A stretch of 64,000 nt of DNA from Candidatus Amarobacillus elongatus (GTDB lineage: Bacteria > Chloroflexota > Dehalococcoidia > Tepidiformales > Tepidiformaceae). Positions within the stretch are counted from its first letter, which is position 1. Every line of letters begins with the position of its first letter. Below are positions 35,513 to 43,574 of this stretch, in pieces. The DNA is taken from NCBI GenBank assembly GCA_016703545.1, contig JADJBX010000006.1, positions 186,001 through 250,000 on the forward strand. Direction: 5' to 3'. The position numbers were made by a program, and so were the translations under genes. The notes beneath the pieces are model-generated. The model had not been told where the DNA came from and did no database searches. It saw nothing but the letters and a program-made list of their open reading frames with translations.

Positions 35513-35581
35513 CCGCCCGCCGGTGATTCCGGGTTCCGCTCCCTCCTTTCGCTTTTCCGTCCCCTCGCGCACACTCCGCGC

Positions 35582-38008
35582 GTGACGCTTTCGTATGGTT
35601 CCGCCGATGGTCCGCTCGCCGGCTTGCGGGTGCTCGAAATCCCCGGCCCCGAGACGTGGATGCTGGGCAAGACACTCGCCGACCTCGGCGCCGAGGTCGT
35701 GCTCGCCGAGCCGCCCGAAGGGGATCCGGGCCGCGCCTTCGCACCCCACGCCCCCGGCGGCGCCAGCCTCGCCTGGACGGCCTTCAACCTCGGCAAGCAG
35801 AGCGTCATCGTCGATCTCGCCGAGCCGGACGGCCGTGCCCGCCTGTACGGCCTCATCCAGGGCGCCGACCTGCTGATCGAAGGCGCCGAGTCGCTCGCCG
35901 TCGTCGGCCTCGATGCCGCGGCCATTCGCACCGCGAACGCGGGCATCCTCCATGTCGGCATCACCCCGTTGGGCCCCGACGGTCCCCGGTCGCACCGCCA
36001 GGGCGCCGACCTCGTGCACTTCGCCGCCGGCGGCTACCTGAACATGACGGGCGCCCCCGATGGCCCCCCGCTCAAGCCCTCGGCGCCACTCCAGTCGTAC
36101 CTGCTCGCGGGCATGCACGGGCTCGTGGCCACCCTCCTCGGGCTTCGCCAGCGGCGCCTCTCGGGCTCGGGGCAGCACGTCGAACAGGTCATTCGCGACT
36201 GTATCCCGTGGATGCTCACGCATACGTACCAGCACTGGGACATGCTCCAGGTCGACCTCAAGCGGCAGGGCGCCCGCCGTGATGTCGGCTCCGCCGTTCG
36301 CCTGCGCAATGTCTACGCGGTGCGCGACGGGTACGCCGTCTGGATGTTCCAGACCGGCCACCTTGGCGCACGCGGCCTCGTGCAGCTCGTGGCCTGGATG
36401 CACGAACACGGCCTCGCGCCGGAGTGGCCCCGCGAGCTCGATTGGGAGCATCTCGACCTCCTCCGCGCCGGCCCGGACATGCCCCGCGCCCTCGAGGAGG
36501 TGTTCGGCGCCTTCTTTGCCACGCGCTCGAAGCAGGAGATCCTGGAGTTCGCGCTGCGCTCGGGCGTGATGATCGCGCCCATGGCGTCCGTCGCCGACCT
36601 CGCCGGCGACCGCCAGCTCGCCCACCGCGACGCATGGCGGACCATCGCGCAGCCCGGCATCGGCGACCTTCGCGTCCCCGGTCCACCCCTGCACGCCCCG
36701 GCGATGCGCTGGGAGCCGCGCGGCCCCGCCCCCGCAATCGGCGAAGGGGCCCCGGCATGGGACCCCCGCCCGACGCCCTCGCACTCCGCCGCGCCGCCGG
36801 CCCTGCCGCTCTCGGGGATCCGCGTGCTGGACTTCGGCTCCACGCTCGCCGCCCCGACGGCCGGGCGCCACTTCGCCGATTTCGGCGCCGACGTCATCAA
36901 GATCGAGTCCTCCACCCACCCGGATACGCTACGCGTGGGAACGCCCTACGCCTCCAGCGAGCCCGGCCTGGACCGCTCCGGCTACTTCGGCGCCTACAAC
37001 GCCGGCAAGCGCTCCCTCGCCATCGACATGAACCAGCCGGGGGCGAAGGACGTGATCCGGAGGTTGGTCGAACGCGCCGACGTCGTGCTCGAAAACTTCG
37101 TCCCGGGCGTGATGCAGCGCTGGGGGCTGACCTGGGACGTGCTGCGCGAATGGAACCCGCGCCTCGTGTTCGCGAGCCACGCCCTCCAGGGGCAGGATGG
37201 CCCCTACAGCCGCCACCGTGGCTACGGCCAGATCGCCAGCGCCATGACCGGCTGGTACGACCTCACCGGCGAGGAGGGCGGTGAGCCGCTGGGCCCCTAC
37301 TCCGCCTACACCGACTTCCTGACCTGGCCCATTCTTGCCGCGGCCATCCTCCTCGGCCTCGAAGAACGCGACCGCACCGGTGCGGGCCAACGCATCGACC
37401 ACGCGCAGGTCGAATCCTCCATCCACTTCCTCGCGCCGCTCCTGCTGGACCAGCAGCTCAACGGCCGCATCGCCACCCGCGCCACCGATCGCGAACCCTA
37501 CTGCGCGCCGAGCAACGTCTACAGGGCGGCAGGCGACGACCGCTGGGTCGCCATCGCCACCCCGAACGACTGGCACTGGGAGTGCCTGGCGGCTGCCATC
37601 GGCCGCCCCGAGCTCGCCGCGGACGAGCGCTTCGCCACCTTCGCCGCTCGCAAGGCGAACGAGCCCGCGGTCGATGCGCTCCTCGCCGAGTATTGCGCCA
37701 CGCGCGACCCGGACCTGCTCGCCCTGGAGTTGCAGGCGGCGGGCGTGCCAGCCGCCAAGGTGGCGCGCGCGAGCGACCTCTTCGCGGACCCACAGCTTCA
37801 GCACCGGGGATACTTCGTCCGCCTGCCGCACGCGGTCCTGGGCGACCACGCCGTCATCACGCCCTCGTTCCGGATCGATGGGCTCGATGCGGCACCCCGC
37901 CACGCGGCGCCCCTGCTCGGCGAGCACACGTACGAAATCCTCACCGGGCTGCTTGGCATCGATGACGCCACCGTCGCCGCGATGGTTGAATCGGGCCTGC
38001 TGCGGTAG
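35582..38008 (+). CDS. tandem-fused CaiB/BaiF (class III) CoA-transferase
   Basis: Product of 808 aa, twice the usual length. Both halves begin alike (PLAGLRVLEIPGPETW and PLSGIRVLDFGSTLAAP) followed by ADLGAEVVLAEPP or ADFGADVIKIESS. Class III enzymes move CoA between acyl groups through an aspartyl-CoA intermediate. At the expected Asp position the first half has Gln171 (PLQSYLLAG) while the second keeps Asp578 (AYTDFLTW), so only the second half looks catalytic by this alignment. The GTG start lacks a ribosome site. The downstream acyl-CoA dehydrogenase (67-nt gap) suggests activation of an acid followed by dehydrogenation. A similar fusion lies at 48583. Confidence 0.88.
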   Translation: MTLSYGSADGPLAGLRVLEIPGPETWMLGKTLADLGAEVVLAEPPEGDPGRAFAPHAPGGASLAWTAFNLGKQSVIVDLAEPDGRARLYGLIQGADLLIEGAESLAVVGLDAAAIRTANAGILHVGITPLGPDGPRSHRQGADLVHFAAGGYLNMTGAPDGPPLKPSAPLQSYLLAGMHGLVATLLGLRQRRLSGSGQHVEQVIRDCIPWMLTHTYQHWDMLQVDLKRQGARRDVGSAVRLRNVYAVRDGYAVWMFQTGHLGARGLVQLVAWMHEHGLAPEWPRELDWEHLDLLRAGPDMPRALEEVFGAFFATRSKQEILEFALRSGVMIAPMASVADLAGDRQLAHRDAWRTIAQPGIGDLRVPGPPLHAPAMRWEPRGPAPAIGEGAPAWDPRPTPSHSAAPPALPLSGIRVLDFGSTLAAPTAGRHFADFGADVIKIESSTHPDTLRVGTPYASSEPGLDRSGYFGAYNAGKRSLAIDMNQPGAKDVIRRLVERADVVLENFVPGVMQRWGLTWDVLREWNPRLVFASHALQGQDGPYSRHRGYGQIASAMTGWYDLTGEEGGEPLGPYSAYTDFLTWPILAAAILLGLEERDRTGAGQRIDHAQVESSIHFLAPLLLDQQLNGRIATRATDREPYCAPSNVYRAAGDDRWVAIATPNDWHWECLAAAIGRPELAADERFATFAARKANEPAVDALLAEYCATRDPDLLALELQAAGVPAAKVARASDLFADPQLQHRGYFVRLPHAVLGDHAVITPSFRIDGLDAAPRHAAPLLGEHTYEILTGLLGIDDATVAAMVESGLLR

Positions 38009-38040
38009 CGCGCCGCCAACCGGCCCGGGCCGCGGGATCG

Positions 38041-38046
38041 TAGAAT
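38041..38046 (+). promoter_or_regulatory. -10 element of the acyl-CoA dehydrogenase gene
   Basis: TAGAAT matches five of six positions, 29 nt before the ATG, with GGGAG near 38063 as ribosome site. It repeats the arrangement seen before the LLM oxidoreductase. Confidence 0.4.
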
Positions 38047-38074
38047 CGCCACACTTCACGCACGGGAGCCTCGC

Positions 38075-39208
38075 ATGCGCTTCGAATTCACCCCCCGGCA
38101 GAACGCCTTCCGCCAGGAGCTGCGCGACTTCCTTCGTGCGGAGATCCCCGGCGGCCGCGGCGATGGCGGCGTCGACCAGGCGTTTTCGAAGAAGCTCGCC
38201 GCGCGCGACTGGATCGGCGTGGCGTGGCCGAAGGAATGGGGCGGGCAGGGCCTCGGCGCGCTCGAGCAGATGATCTACACCGAGGAGATGATCACGGCGA
38301 ACGCGCCGCGGGGGTACCACTTCACCGCGGAGCGGCAGGTGGGCCCCTCGGTCATTCGCCACGGCACCGAGGAGCAGAAGCGCGAGTGGCTGCCCCGCAT
38401 CGTCAACGGCGAGGTCTCCTTCGCGCTCGGCCTGAGCGAACCCGGCGCCGGTTCCGACCTCGCCGCCGCCGCCACTCGCGCCGTCCGCGACGGCGATGAC
38501 TACGTCGTCACCGGCCAGAAGATCTGGACCTCGAACGCCCACCTCGCCGATTGCATCTGGCTCGTCGTGCGCACGGACCCCGATGCGCCGAAGCACCGCG
38601 GCATCAGCTGCCTCATGGCCGACCTCAACGCCCCCGGCGTCACCATCCGCCCCCTCGTCGACATGACGAACGGCCACCACTTCAACGAGGTCTTCTTCGA
38701 CGAGGTGCGTGTCCCCGTGAACCGGCGGGTGGGCGAGGAGAACAGCGGCTGGTACATCCTCGCCGAACACCTCGACTTCGAACGCTCCGGCATCGAGCGG
38801 CTCATCGACCTCCAGTACCTGTTCCTTGAGCTGCTGGAGGAGGGGAAGCGGCGCGCGGCGGCCGGCACCCTCACCGGCGCCCAGCGCTCCGCCCTCGCAC
38901 AGACGTGGATCGAGTACAACGTCGGCCGGCTGATGTGCTACCGCGTGGCCTGGATGCAGAGCGCGGGCCTCGTGCCGAACGCCGAGGCCTCGTGCGCGAA
39001 GGTCTACGGCACCGAGTGGTCACAGCGGCTCATGAACGTGGCGATGCAGGTCTTCGGCATGAACGCCGCCGCGTTCCTTCCCGAAAGCGCCGCCGCGCGC
39101 ATGGCCAACGGCTACCTCGAATCCAAGAACAAGACCATCGCCGGCGGCACGAGCGAGGTGCAGCGGAACATCATCGCCACCCGCGGCCTTGGCATGCCCC
39201 GCAGCTAG
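38075..39208 (+). CDS. acyl-CoA dehydrogenase
   Basis: Product of 377 aa with the FAD-dependent acyl-CoA dehydrogenase fold. Seen: WPKEWGGQGLGALEQMIYTEE, LGLSEPGAGSDLAAAATRAV (FAD and substrate loop), VTGQKIWTSNAHLADCIWLV, and the C-terminal KTIAGGTSEVQRNIIATRGLG. The usual catalytic Glu position was not pinned down. It introduces an alpha,beta double bond into an acyl-CoA and passes electrons to ETF. The upstream CoA-transferase may supply its substrate. A close paralogue lies at 59915. Confidence 0.92.
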   Translation: MRFEFTPRQNAFRQELRDFLRAEIPGGRGDGGVDQAFSKKLAARDWIGVAWPKEWGGQGLGALEQMIYTEEMITANAPRGYHFTAERQVGPSVIRHGTEEQKREWLPRIVNGEVSFALGLSEPGAGSDLAAAATRAVRDGDDYVVTGQKIWTSNAHLADCIWLVVRTDPDAPKHRGISCLMADLNAPGVTIRPLVDMTNGHHFNEVFFDEVRVPVNRRVGEENSGWYILAEHLDFERSGIERLIDLQYLFLELLEEGKRRAAAGTLTGAQRSALAQTWIEYNVGRLMCYRVAWMQSAGLVPNAEASCAKVYGTEWSQRLMNVAMQVFGMNAAAFLPESAAARMANGYLESKNKTIAGGTSEVQRNIIATRGLGMPRS

Positions 39209-39215
39209 GCGTGGG

Positions 39216-39608
39216 CTACACCCGCTGGCGCCCGGCGTAGCCCGTTTCCAGCGGGTGCCAGTATTCGATGTCCGGTTCGCCGAGCATGTAGCAGAGGTAC
39301 ACCACCTCGCCGTCCCGCTCGTGGTGGAAGTCGATCAGCCCCCGGTCGGGGTCCTTCAGTTCGACCCCCCACTGTTCCAGCCGCGCGACGGCCTCCTGCA
39401 GCAGCCGCGTGAGCTCGTCGCCGCGGTCCTTGTGGGTCTCGGCCCAGGGGTTCGCGGTGAGCGCGCCGTCGCCGCTCGCGCCGCGCATGTCCACCGACAT
39501 CGCCGCCTGCATCGTTCGCAGTTCGCGCACCAGCTCGGCAATGCCGGACAGCACCGGCAGGACCGCGGGCAGCATCGCCCGCGCCTCTTCGAGCGTGTAC
39601 AGCCTCAT
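39216..39608 (-). CDS. DUF2203 family protein
   Basis: Product of 130 aa. Seen: RLYTLEEARAMLPAVLPVLS at the N-terminus and a C-terminal WGVELKDPDRGLIDFHHERD, YLCYMLGEPDIEYWHP, the conserved pair of DUF2203. Function unknown. It is convergent with the acyl-CoA dehydrogenase (7-nt gap) and lies downstream of glgC on the same strand, separated from it by a strong hairpin. Confidence 0.85.
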   Translation of the reverse strand: MRLYTLEEARAMLPAVLPVLSGIAELVRELRTMQAAMSVDMRGASGDGALTANPWAETHKDRGDELTRLLQEAVARLEQWGVELKDPDRGLIDFHHERDGEVVYLCYMLGEPDIEYWHPLETGYAGRQRV

Positions 39609-39623
39609 GCCGCACGCCCCGGG

Positions 39624-39653
39624 ACGCCCGGATGCGTGCCCGCATCCGGGCGT
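39624..39653 (-). terminator. hairpin between glgC and the DUF2203 gene
   Basis: A perfect 13-bp stem (39624-39636 with 39641-39653) and TGCC loop, without a T-run. It probably ends or attenuates glgC transcription before the DUF2203 gene. Confidence 0.6.
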
Positions 39654-39685
39654 TGGCAGTCCATGAGCGGAATCCGTTCGCCCAT

Positions 39686-40975
39686 TCAGACGAACAGGTG
39701 CAGCGGCATCGTCGTCGGATGGATGGACGCGCCGCTTGCGAGGTGGCCCACCTCCATCAGCTCCTCCGCCACGCCGGGACCGATGACGACGTTCCGCCCC
39801 ACGTGCAGCCCCGCCGGCACCGATACACGCTTGCCCACGATCGTAATGCCCGCGTTCACGATGTCCGGCCGCTCCCGGTTCGGGATGTTCTCGTTCCCTT
39901 CGCCCACGACCGCGCCATTCCCGACGGTGACTTCCTTGTCGAGAATGCAGCGGTCGACGACGGCCCCGGAGCGGATGATGCAGCGGTGCTGGATGACCGA
40001 ATCCCGCACGATCGCGCCTTCCTCGACGATGACGCCCGGCGAAATCACCGACCGGGTCACCTCGCCGTAGACGCGCGCCTCCGGGGAGACCATCGAATTG
40101 CAGATGATCGCGTTGGGTCCGAAGCGCGCCGGCGCCTGGATGCTCCCGGCCGTGCGCAGCCGCAGGTCCGGGTCTTCCAGGTGCAGGGGTGGGTTCGGAT
40201 TCAGCAGGTCCATGTTCGCCTGCCAGTACGATTCGACCGTGCCCACGTCCCGCCAGTAGTCCTGGTACTGGTACCCGAAGACGCGGTGGGTCTGGTACAT
40301 GCGCGGGATGATGTTGCGCCCGAAGTCGTGCTTGCTCCCGTCGCCGTCGTCGGCGTCCGCCTGGAGCTGCTCGACCAGCACATCCTTATTAAACACGTAT
40401 ACGCCCATCGAAACCCACGGCGCGCGCGGGTTCGCGGGCTTCTCCTGAAAGTCGATCACGCGGCCCGTCTGGTCGAGGTCGAGCACGCCGAAACGGTGGG
40501 CTTCCTCGCGCGGCACCGAGTACACCGCAACCGTCGCGTCCGCTCCCTGCGATCGGTGATACGCGATCATGTTCCGGTACGACGTCAGGTAGATGTGGTC
40601 GCCCGCGAGGATGAGCACCTCGCGGGCGCGCGATTCTTCGATGACGTAGAGGTTCTGGTATACGGCGTCGGCCGTCCCGGAGTACCAGTCCATATCCGCC
40701 CGCCCAAGGTAGGGCTGCAGGATCTGGACGAAGTTGTCCAGGTTGTCGAACCCCCAGCTGCGCCCCGAACCGATGTGGTTCACGAGCGACCGCGGCCGGT
40801 ACTGGGTCAGCACCGCCACTTTGTCGATACCGCTGTTGGCGACATTGCTCAACGCGAAGTCGATGATCCGGTAGTGGCCGCCGAAGACGACCGCGGGCTT
40901 CGCCCGCTGCTCCGAAAGGATGGACAGACGGTCGCCCTGGCCGCCAGCGAGGATCATCGCCAACACGTTTTGCAT
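39686..40975 (-). CDS. glgC: glucose-1-phosphate adenylyltransferase
   Basis: Product of 429 aa. It makes ADP-glucose for glycogen synthesis. Seen: MILAGGQGDRLSILSEQRAKPAV (nucleotide-binding loop), FGGHYRIIDFALSNVANSGI, ILAGDHIYLTSYRNMIAYHR, and a C-terminal left-handed beta-helix with hexapeptide-like repeats (PARFGPNAIICNSMVSPEA, GVIVEEGAIVRDSVI). The opening RLSILSEQRAKPA is characteristic of glgC in Chloroflexota-like bacteria (inference from memory). No other glycogen gene is adjacent. A hairpin follows. Confidence 0.92.
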   Translation of the reverse strand: MQNVLAMILAGGQGDRLSILSEQRAKPAVVFGGHYRIIDFALSNVANSGIDKVAVLTQYRPRSLVNHIGSGRSWGFDNLDNFVQILQPYLGRADMDWYSGTADAVYQNLYVIEESRAREVLILAGDHIYLTSYRNMIAYHRSQGADATVAVYSVPREEAHRFGVLDLDQTGRVIDFQEKPANPRAPWVSMGVYVFNKDVLVEQLQADADDGDGSKHDFGRNIIPRMYQTHRVFGYQYQDYWRDVGTVESYWQANMDLLNPNPPLHLEDPDLRLRTAGSIQAPARFGPNAIICNSMVSPEARVYGEVTRSVISPGVIVEEGAIVRDSVIQHRCIIRSGAVVDRCILDKEVTVGNGAVVGEGNENIPNRERPDIVNAGITIVGKRVSVPAGLHVGRNVVIGPGVAEELMEVGHLASGASIHPTTMPLHLFV

Positions 40976-41003
40976 GGACCCGCCCCCGAAGTAGCGTGCC
41001 GTG

Positions 41004-41009
41004 ATTGTA
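41004..41009 (-). promoter_or_regulatory. -10 element of glgC
   Basis: TACAAT on the minus strand (five of six matches), 29 nt before the glgC ATG. Immediately upstream lies an inverted repeat CGCCTC-N6-GAGGCG (41011-41028), in the spacer where a repressor could act. Confidence 0.4.
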
Positions 41010-41088
41010 CGCCTCCGGGATGAGGCGCGTGTAACGGCAATCAGGGGGCGTTTCTCTCAGCCCTGTCGCACTTCCGGCGCATGCGCCA

Positions 41089-41280
41089 TCAACTTGCGGC
41101 CATCATCGCCTGCGACCGGACGACCATCGCGAATGCGCAGTCGCGGCAAATGACCGTGGCGAACGCGCTTGGCCTCGATACGCCGGGACACTCGATATCC
41201 CGTACGACCAGCCGCGAATGCGCCCGGGTGACTCGTCCGCACAGCGGACACGGTGGATGAACCTTTGAGCTTCGAGACAT
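41089..41280 (-). CDS. small double-CxxC zinc-ribbon-like protein
   Basis: A 63-aa product with PPCPLCGRVTRAHS near the N-terminus and VICRDCAFAMVVR near the C-terminus, two CxxC knuckles about 30 residues apart as in zinc ribbons, plus one extra Cys between them. Not recognised beyond that. A purine-rich GGTAGGGAG lies directly before the ATG. Two other frames overlap here, but neither shows a motif. Confidence 0.5.
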   Translation of the reverse strand: MSRSSKVHPPCPLCGRVTRAHSRLVVRDIECPGVSRPSAFATVICRDCAFAMVVRSQAMMAAS

Positions 41281-41380
41281 CTCCCTACCTCGAAACCCCG
41301 CCAGGTCTCATACCCTGCCACAGCCGTGCGCGGTCCACTATCGGGGTCACACCCTAGGGGAATTGCCCGCATTGCGTCGC

Positions 41381-41653
41381 CTATTCCGCGACAACGCCGT
41401 GCTTCACCCACAATCGCAGCGTGTCCCGCACCTTCTCCAGCGATTCCTGCGAGATCATCGGGTCGCTCAGGATGCATTCGCTCAGGTGCTTTTCGAGCAG
41501 AACGAGCCCCGCCTGCTCCAGCCCCGAACGTGCGGCGAGCAGCTGGTTCAGCACATCCTCGCAGCCGCGGCGCTCCTCGAGCATCTTGCGCAGCCCGCGC
41601 ACCTGGCCTTCCACGCGCGCCAGCCGGTCTTGCAGCTTCTTATCGGGTTCCAT
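41381..41653 (-). CDS. csoR: CsoR-family metal-sensing repressor
   Basis: Product of 90 aa, an all-helical CsoR/RcnR protein. Seen: DRLARVEGQVRGLRKMLEER, then the sensor triad Cys-x24-His-x3-Cys (C in RRGCEDVL, H and C in KHLSECIL). This spacing matches copper-sensing CsoR rather than the persulfide sensor CstR, which lacks the His. It is divergent from trxA, and a matching palindrome GATACCC-N5-GGGTATC lies between them. It therefore probably represses both itself and thioredoxin until Cu(I) or a thiol stress signal appears. Confidence 0.9.
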   Translation of the reverse strand: MEPDKKLQDRLARVEGQVRGLRKMLEERRGCEDVLNQLLAARSGLEQAGLVLLEKHLSECILSDPMISQESLEKVRDTLRLWVKHGVVAE

Positions 41654-41671
41654 TGGCTCTGCCTTTGCCTG

Positions 41672-41701
41672 TTGACAGCAGATACCCCCACCGGGTATCG
41701 T
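41672..41701 (+). promoter_or_regulatory. CsoR-type operator overlapping the trxA promoter
   Basis: TTGACA (41672-41677) and TATCGT (41696-41701) are 18 nt apart and read toward trxA. Between and across the -10 lies GATACCC-CCACC-GGGTATC (41681-41699), the G-tract palindrome typical of CsoR sites. Confidence 0.7.
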
Positions 41702-41764
41702 CTAGCTACCATACTACAGGTGCGGACGCTGTCAATGCGGCCGCCGAACCAGGAGGTTCACACC

Positions 41765-42097
41765 ATGGCGGATGTCCGCGAAGTCTCCGACGCCACCTTC
41801 GAAAGCGACGTCATCAAGGCCGAACTGCCGACGCTCGTCGACTTCTGGGCTCCCTGGTGCGGCCCGTGCCGCATGGTCGCCCCCGTCGTCGCCGAGCTCA
41901 GCGAGGAATACGCCGGCAAGGTCAACTTCGTCAAGATGAACACTGACGATAACCCCGCCGTCCCGACGAAGTACGGCATTCGCTCCATCCCCTCGCTGCT
42001 CGTCTTCAAGCCCGGCGAGGACCGCCCGGTCGAGACGATTGTCGGCTTCCGGCCGAAGAGCGACATCAAGAAGCGGATCGACGCCGCGCTTTCCTAG
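41765..42097 (+). CDS. trxA: thioredoxin
   Basis: Product of 110 aa. Seen: VDFWAPWCGPCRMVAPVVAE with the WCGPC active site, and the cis-Pro in IRSIPSLLVFKPG. It reduces protein disulfides with electrons from thioredoxin reductase, encoded next. ATG 41765 has AGGAGG 8 nt upstream; the longer upstream frame runs through the promoter and is not coding. A strong hairpin separates it from trxB, and a CsoR-type operator covers its promoter. Confidence 0.95.
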   Translation: MADVREVSDATFESDVIKAELPTLVDFWAPWCGPCRMVAPVVAELSEEYAGKVNFVKMNTDDNPAVPTKYGIRSIPSLLVFKPGEDRPVETIVGFRPKSDIKKRIDAALS

Positions 42098-42153
42098 CGG
42101 GGATTCCCCGGCGCCCGCCTCCCGGCGGCCGCCCACCACCCGGCACCGTATCG

Positions 42154-42188
42154 CGGAGGGGCAGCCTGTCACCAGGCCTGCCCCTCCG
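42154..42188 (+). terminator. hairpin between trxA and trxB
   Basis: An 11-bp outer stem (42154-42164 with 42178-42188) continues into an inner 4-bp stem with a 1-nt bulge and a TCAC loop, followed by TTGT. It can terminate part of the transcripts and set a higher trxA:trxB ratio. Confidence 0.6.
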
Positions 42189-42209
42189 TTGTCTCTGGAG
42201 GAGGCGCCC

Positions 42210-43142
42210 ATGCAGAACGTCGACATCGCCATCATCGGTGGCGGAGGCGCTGGCCTGACGGCCGCCATCTACGCCGCCCGCGCCCGCCGCTCCACCGTCG
42301 TCTTCGAGCACAAGGTCACGGGCGGCCAGATCGCCACCACCGATGCCGTCGAGAACTTCCCCGGCTTCCCCAACGGCGTCAACGGCTTCGATCTCGCCCA
42401 GCTCCTCGTCCAGCAGGCCGAAAAGTTCGGCGCCCAGCTCGTGTACGAAGGCGTCACCGCCCTCCGGCGCGAGCCCGATGGCGCGTTCACCCTCGAAACC
42501 GGCAGCGAAACCTACCGCGCGCGTGCCGTCATCGTCACCGCCGGCGCCGATTACAACCGGCTCGGCGTCCCCGGCGAGACCGAGTTCACCGGCCGCGGCG
42601 TGAGCTGGTGCGCCACCTGCGACGCCGCCTTCTTCAAGGACCAGGAAGTCGCCGTCGTTGGCGGTGGCGATGCCGCGCTCGACGAGGGGCTCTTTGTCAC
42701 CCGGTACGCGCGCAAGGTCCACCTCATCCACCGCCGCAACGAACTGCGCGCCAGCCGCATCCTCCAGGAGCGCGCCTTCGCCAACCCCCGGTTCACCTTC
42801 ACCTGGGACACCGTCGTCGAGACGATCAATGGCACGGACCAGGTCCAGGGCGTCACCCTCCGCAACCGCAAGACCGGCGCCACGAGCGAGCTGCCCGTCG
42901 CCGCCGTGTTCATCTTCATTGGCCAGACGCCGAACAGCGGGCTGCTTCGCGGCCTCGCCGAACTCGATCCCGCGGGCCACGCCATCACGGACCTGAGCAT
43001 GCGAACGAACGTCCCGGGGCTGTTCGCGGCCGGCGACGTGCGCGCTCATGCCGCCCGGCAGCTCATCGCCGCCTGTGGCGATGGCGCCACCGCCGCCATC
43101 ACCGCCGAGCACTACCTCGCGTCGCTTCCCGCGGCCGAATAG
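42210..43142 (+). CDS. trxB: thioredoxin-disulfide reductase
   Basis: Product of 310 aa. Seen: FAD site IAIIGGGGAGLTAAIYAARA, TTDAVENFPGFPNGVNGFDL, the redox pair in GVSWCATCDAAFF (CATC), the NADPH site VAVVGGGDAALDEGLF with HRRNELRAS, and GLFAAGDVRAHAARQLIAAC. It transfers electrons from NADPH to thioredoxin. GGAGGAGG lies just upstream of the ATG. It is second in the trx locus after a hairpin and is probably induced with trxA. Confidence 0.94.
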   Translation: MQNVDIAIIGGGGAGLTAAIYAARARRSTVVFEHKVTGGQIATTDAVENFPGFPNGVNGFDLAQLLVQQAEKFGAQLVYEGVTALRREPDGAFTLETGSETYRARAVIVTAGADYNRLGVPGETEFTGRGVSWCATCDAAFFKDQEVAVVGGGDAALDEGLFVTRYARKVHLIHRRNELRASRILQERAFANPRFTFTWDTVVETINGTDQVQGVTLRNRKTGATSELPVAAVFIFIGQTPNSGLLRGLAELDPAGHAITDLSMRTNVPGLFAAGDVRAHAARQLIAACGDGATAAITAEHYLASLPAAE

Positions 43143-43200
43143 CCACGCTCACCGCTCCCGGCATGCGGCGATGCCACCCGCCGCGTGGTAGGCTTGCCGC

Positions 43201-43506
43201 ATGCCGTTCTACGAATTCATGTGCTCCGTGTGCTCTCACCGCGCCGAGGTCTTCGTGCGTTCGGTGAACTCCACCGTGACGGCGCCGGCCTGCTCAACCG
43301 AAGGGTGCGAGGGCCAGATGCGCCGCGTCGTCAGCCGCTTCATGCGCCACCTCACCGAGATGGATCAGCTCGCCGAGGCCGAGGCGAAGTGGGGCAAGCA
43401 GATCGACGACGTCATGGGCCCCAGCCCCGACATCGGCCGCTACGCCCGCCGCTACTCGGAGCTCTCCAAGGACCTGCCGCCTTCGGACATCCCGATCCAC
43501 GAATAG
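43201..43506 (+). CDS. FmdB-type zinc-ribbon protein
   Basis: Product of 101 aa. The N-terminal YEFMCSVCSHRAEVFVR with a later ACSTEGCEGQMRRV gives two Cys pairs in the FmdB regulatory-protein pattern; the C-terminal helix is charged. The family has been linked to control of formamidase or amidase genes, but most members are unassigned. The ATG has no ribosome site; TGGTAGGCT ends 6 nt upstream, suggesting a leaderless message. Confidence 0.85.
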   Translation: MPFYEFMCSVCSHRAEVFVRSVNSTVTAPACSTEGCEGQMRRVVSRFMRHLTEMDQLAEAEAKWGKQIDDVMGPSPDIGRYARRYSELSKDLPPSDIPIHE

Positions 43507-43574
43507 ACGCACTTGCGTTCGCGGTTGTGGCTCCGCCATAATCGCACAAATGTTCGAACGGCTCGGCTCCCCCC

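Noticed and set aside
41057..41477. Alternative frames around the small zinc-ribbon gene
   Set aside because: They lack Cys motifs or ribosome sites and overlap the csoR gene on the wrong frame.
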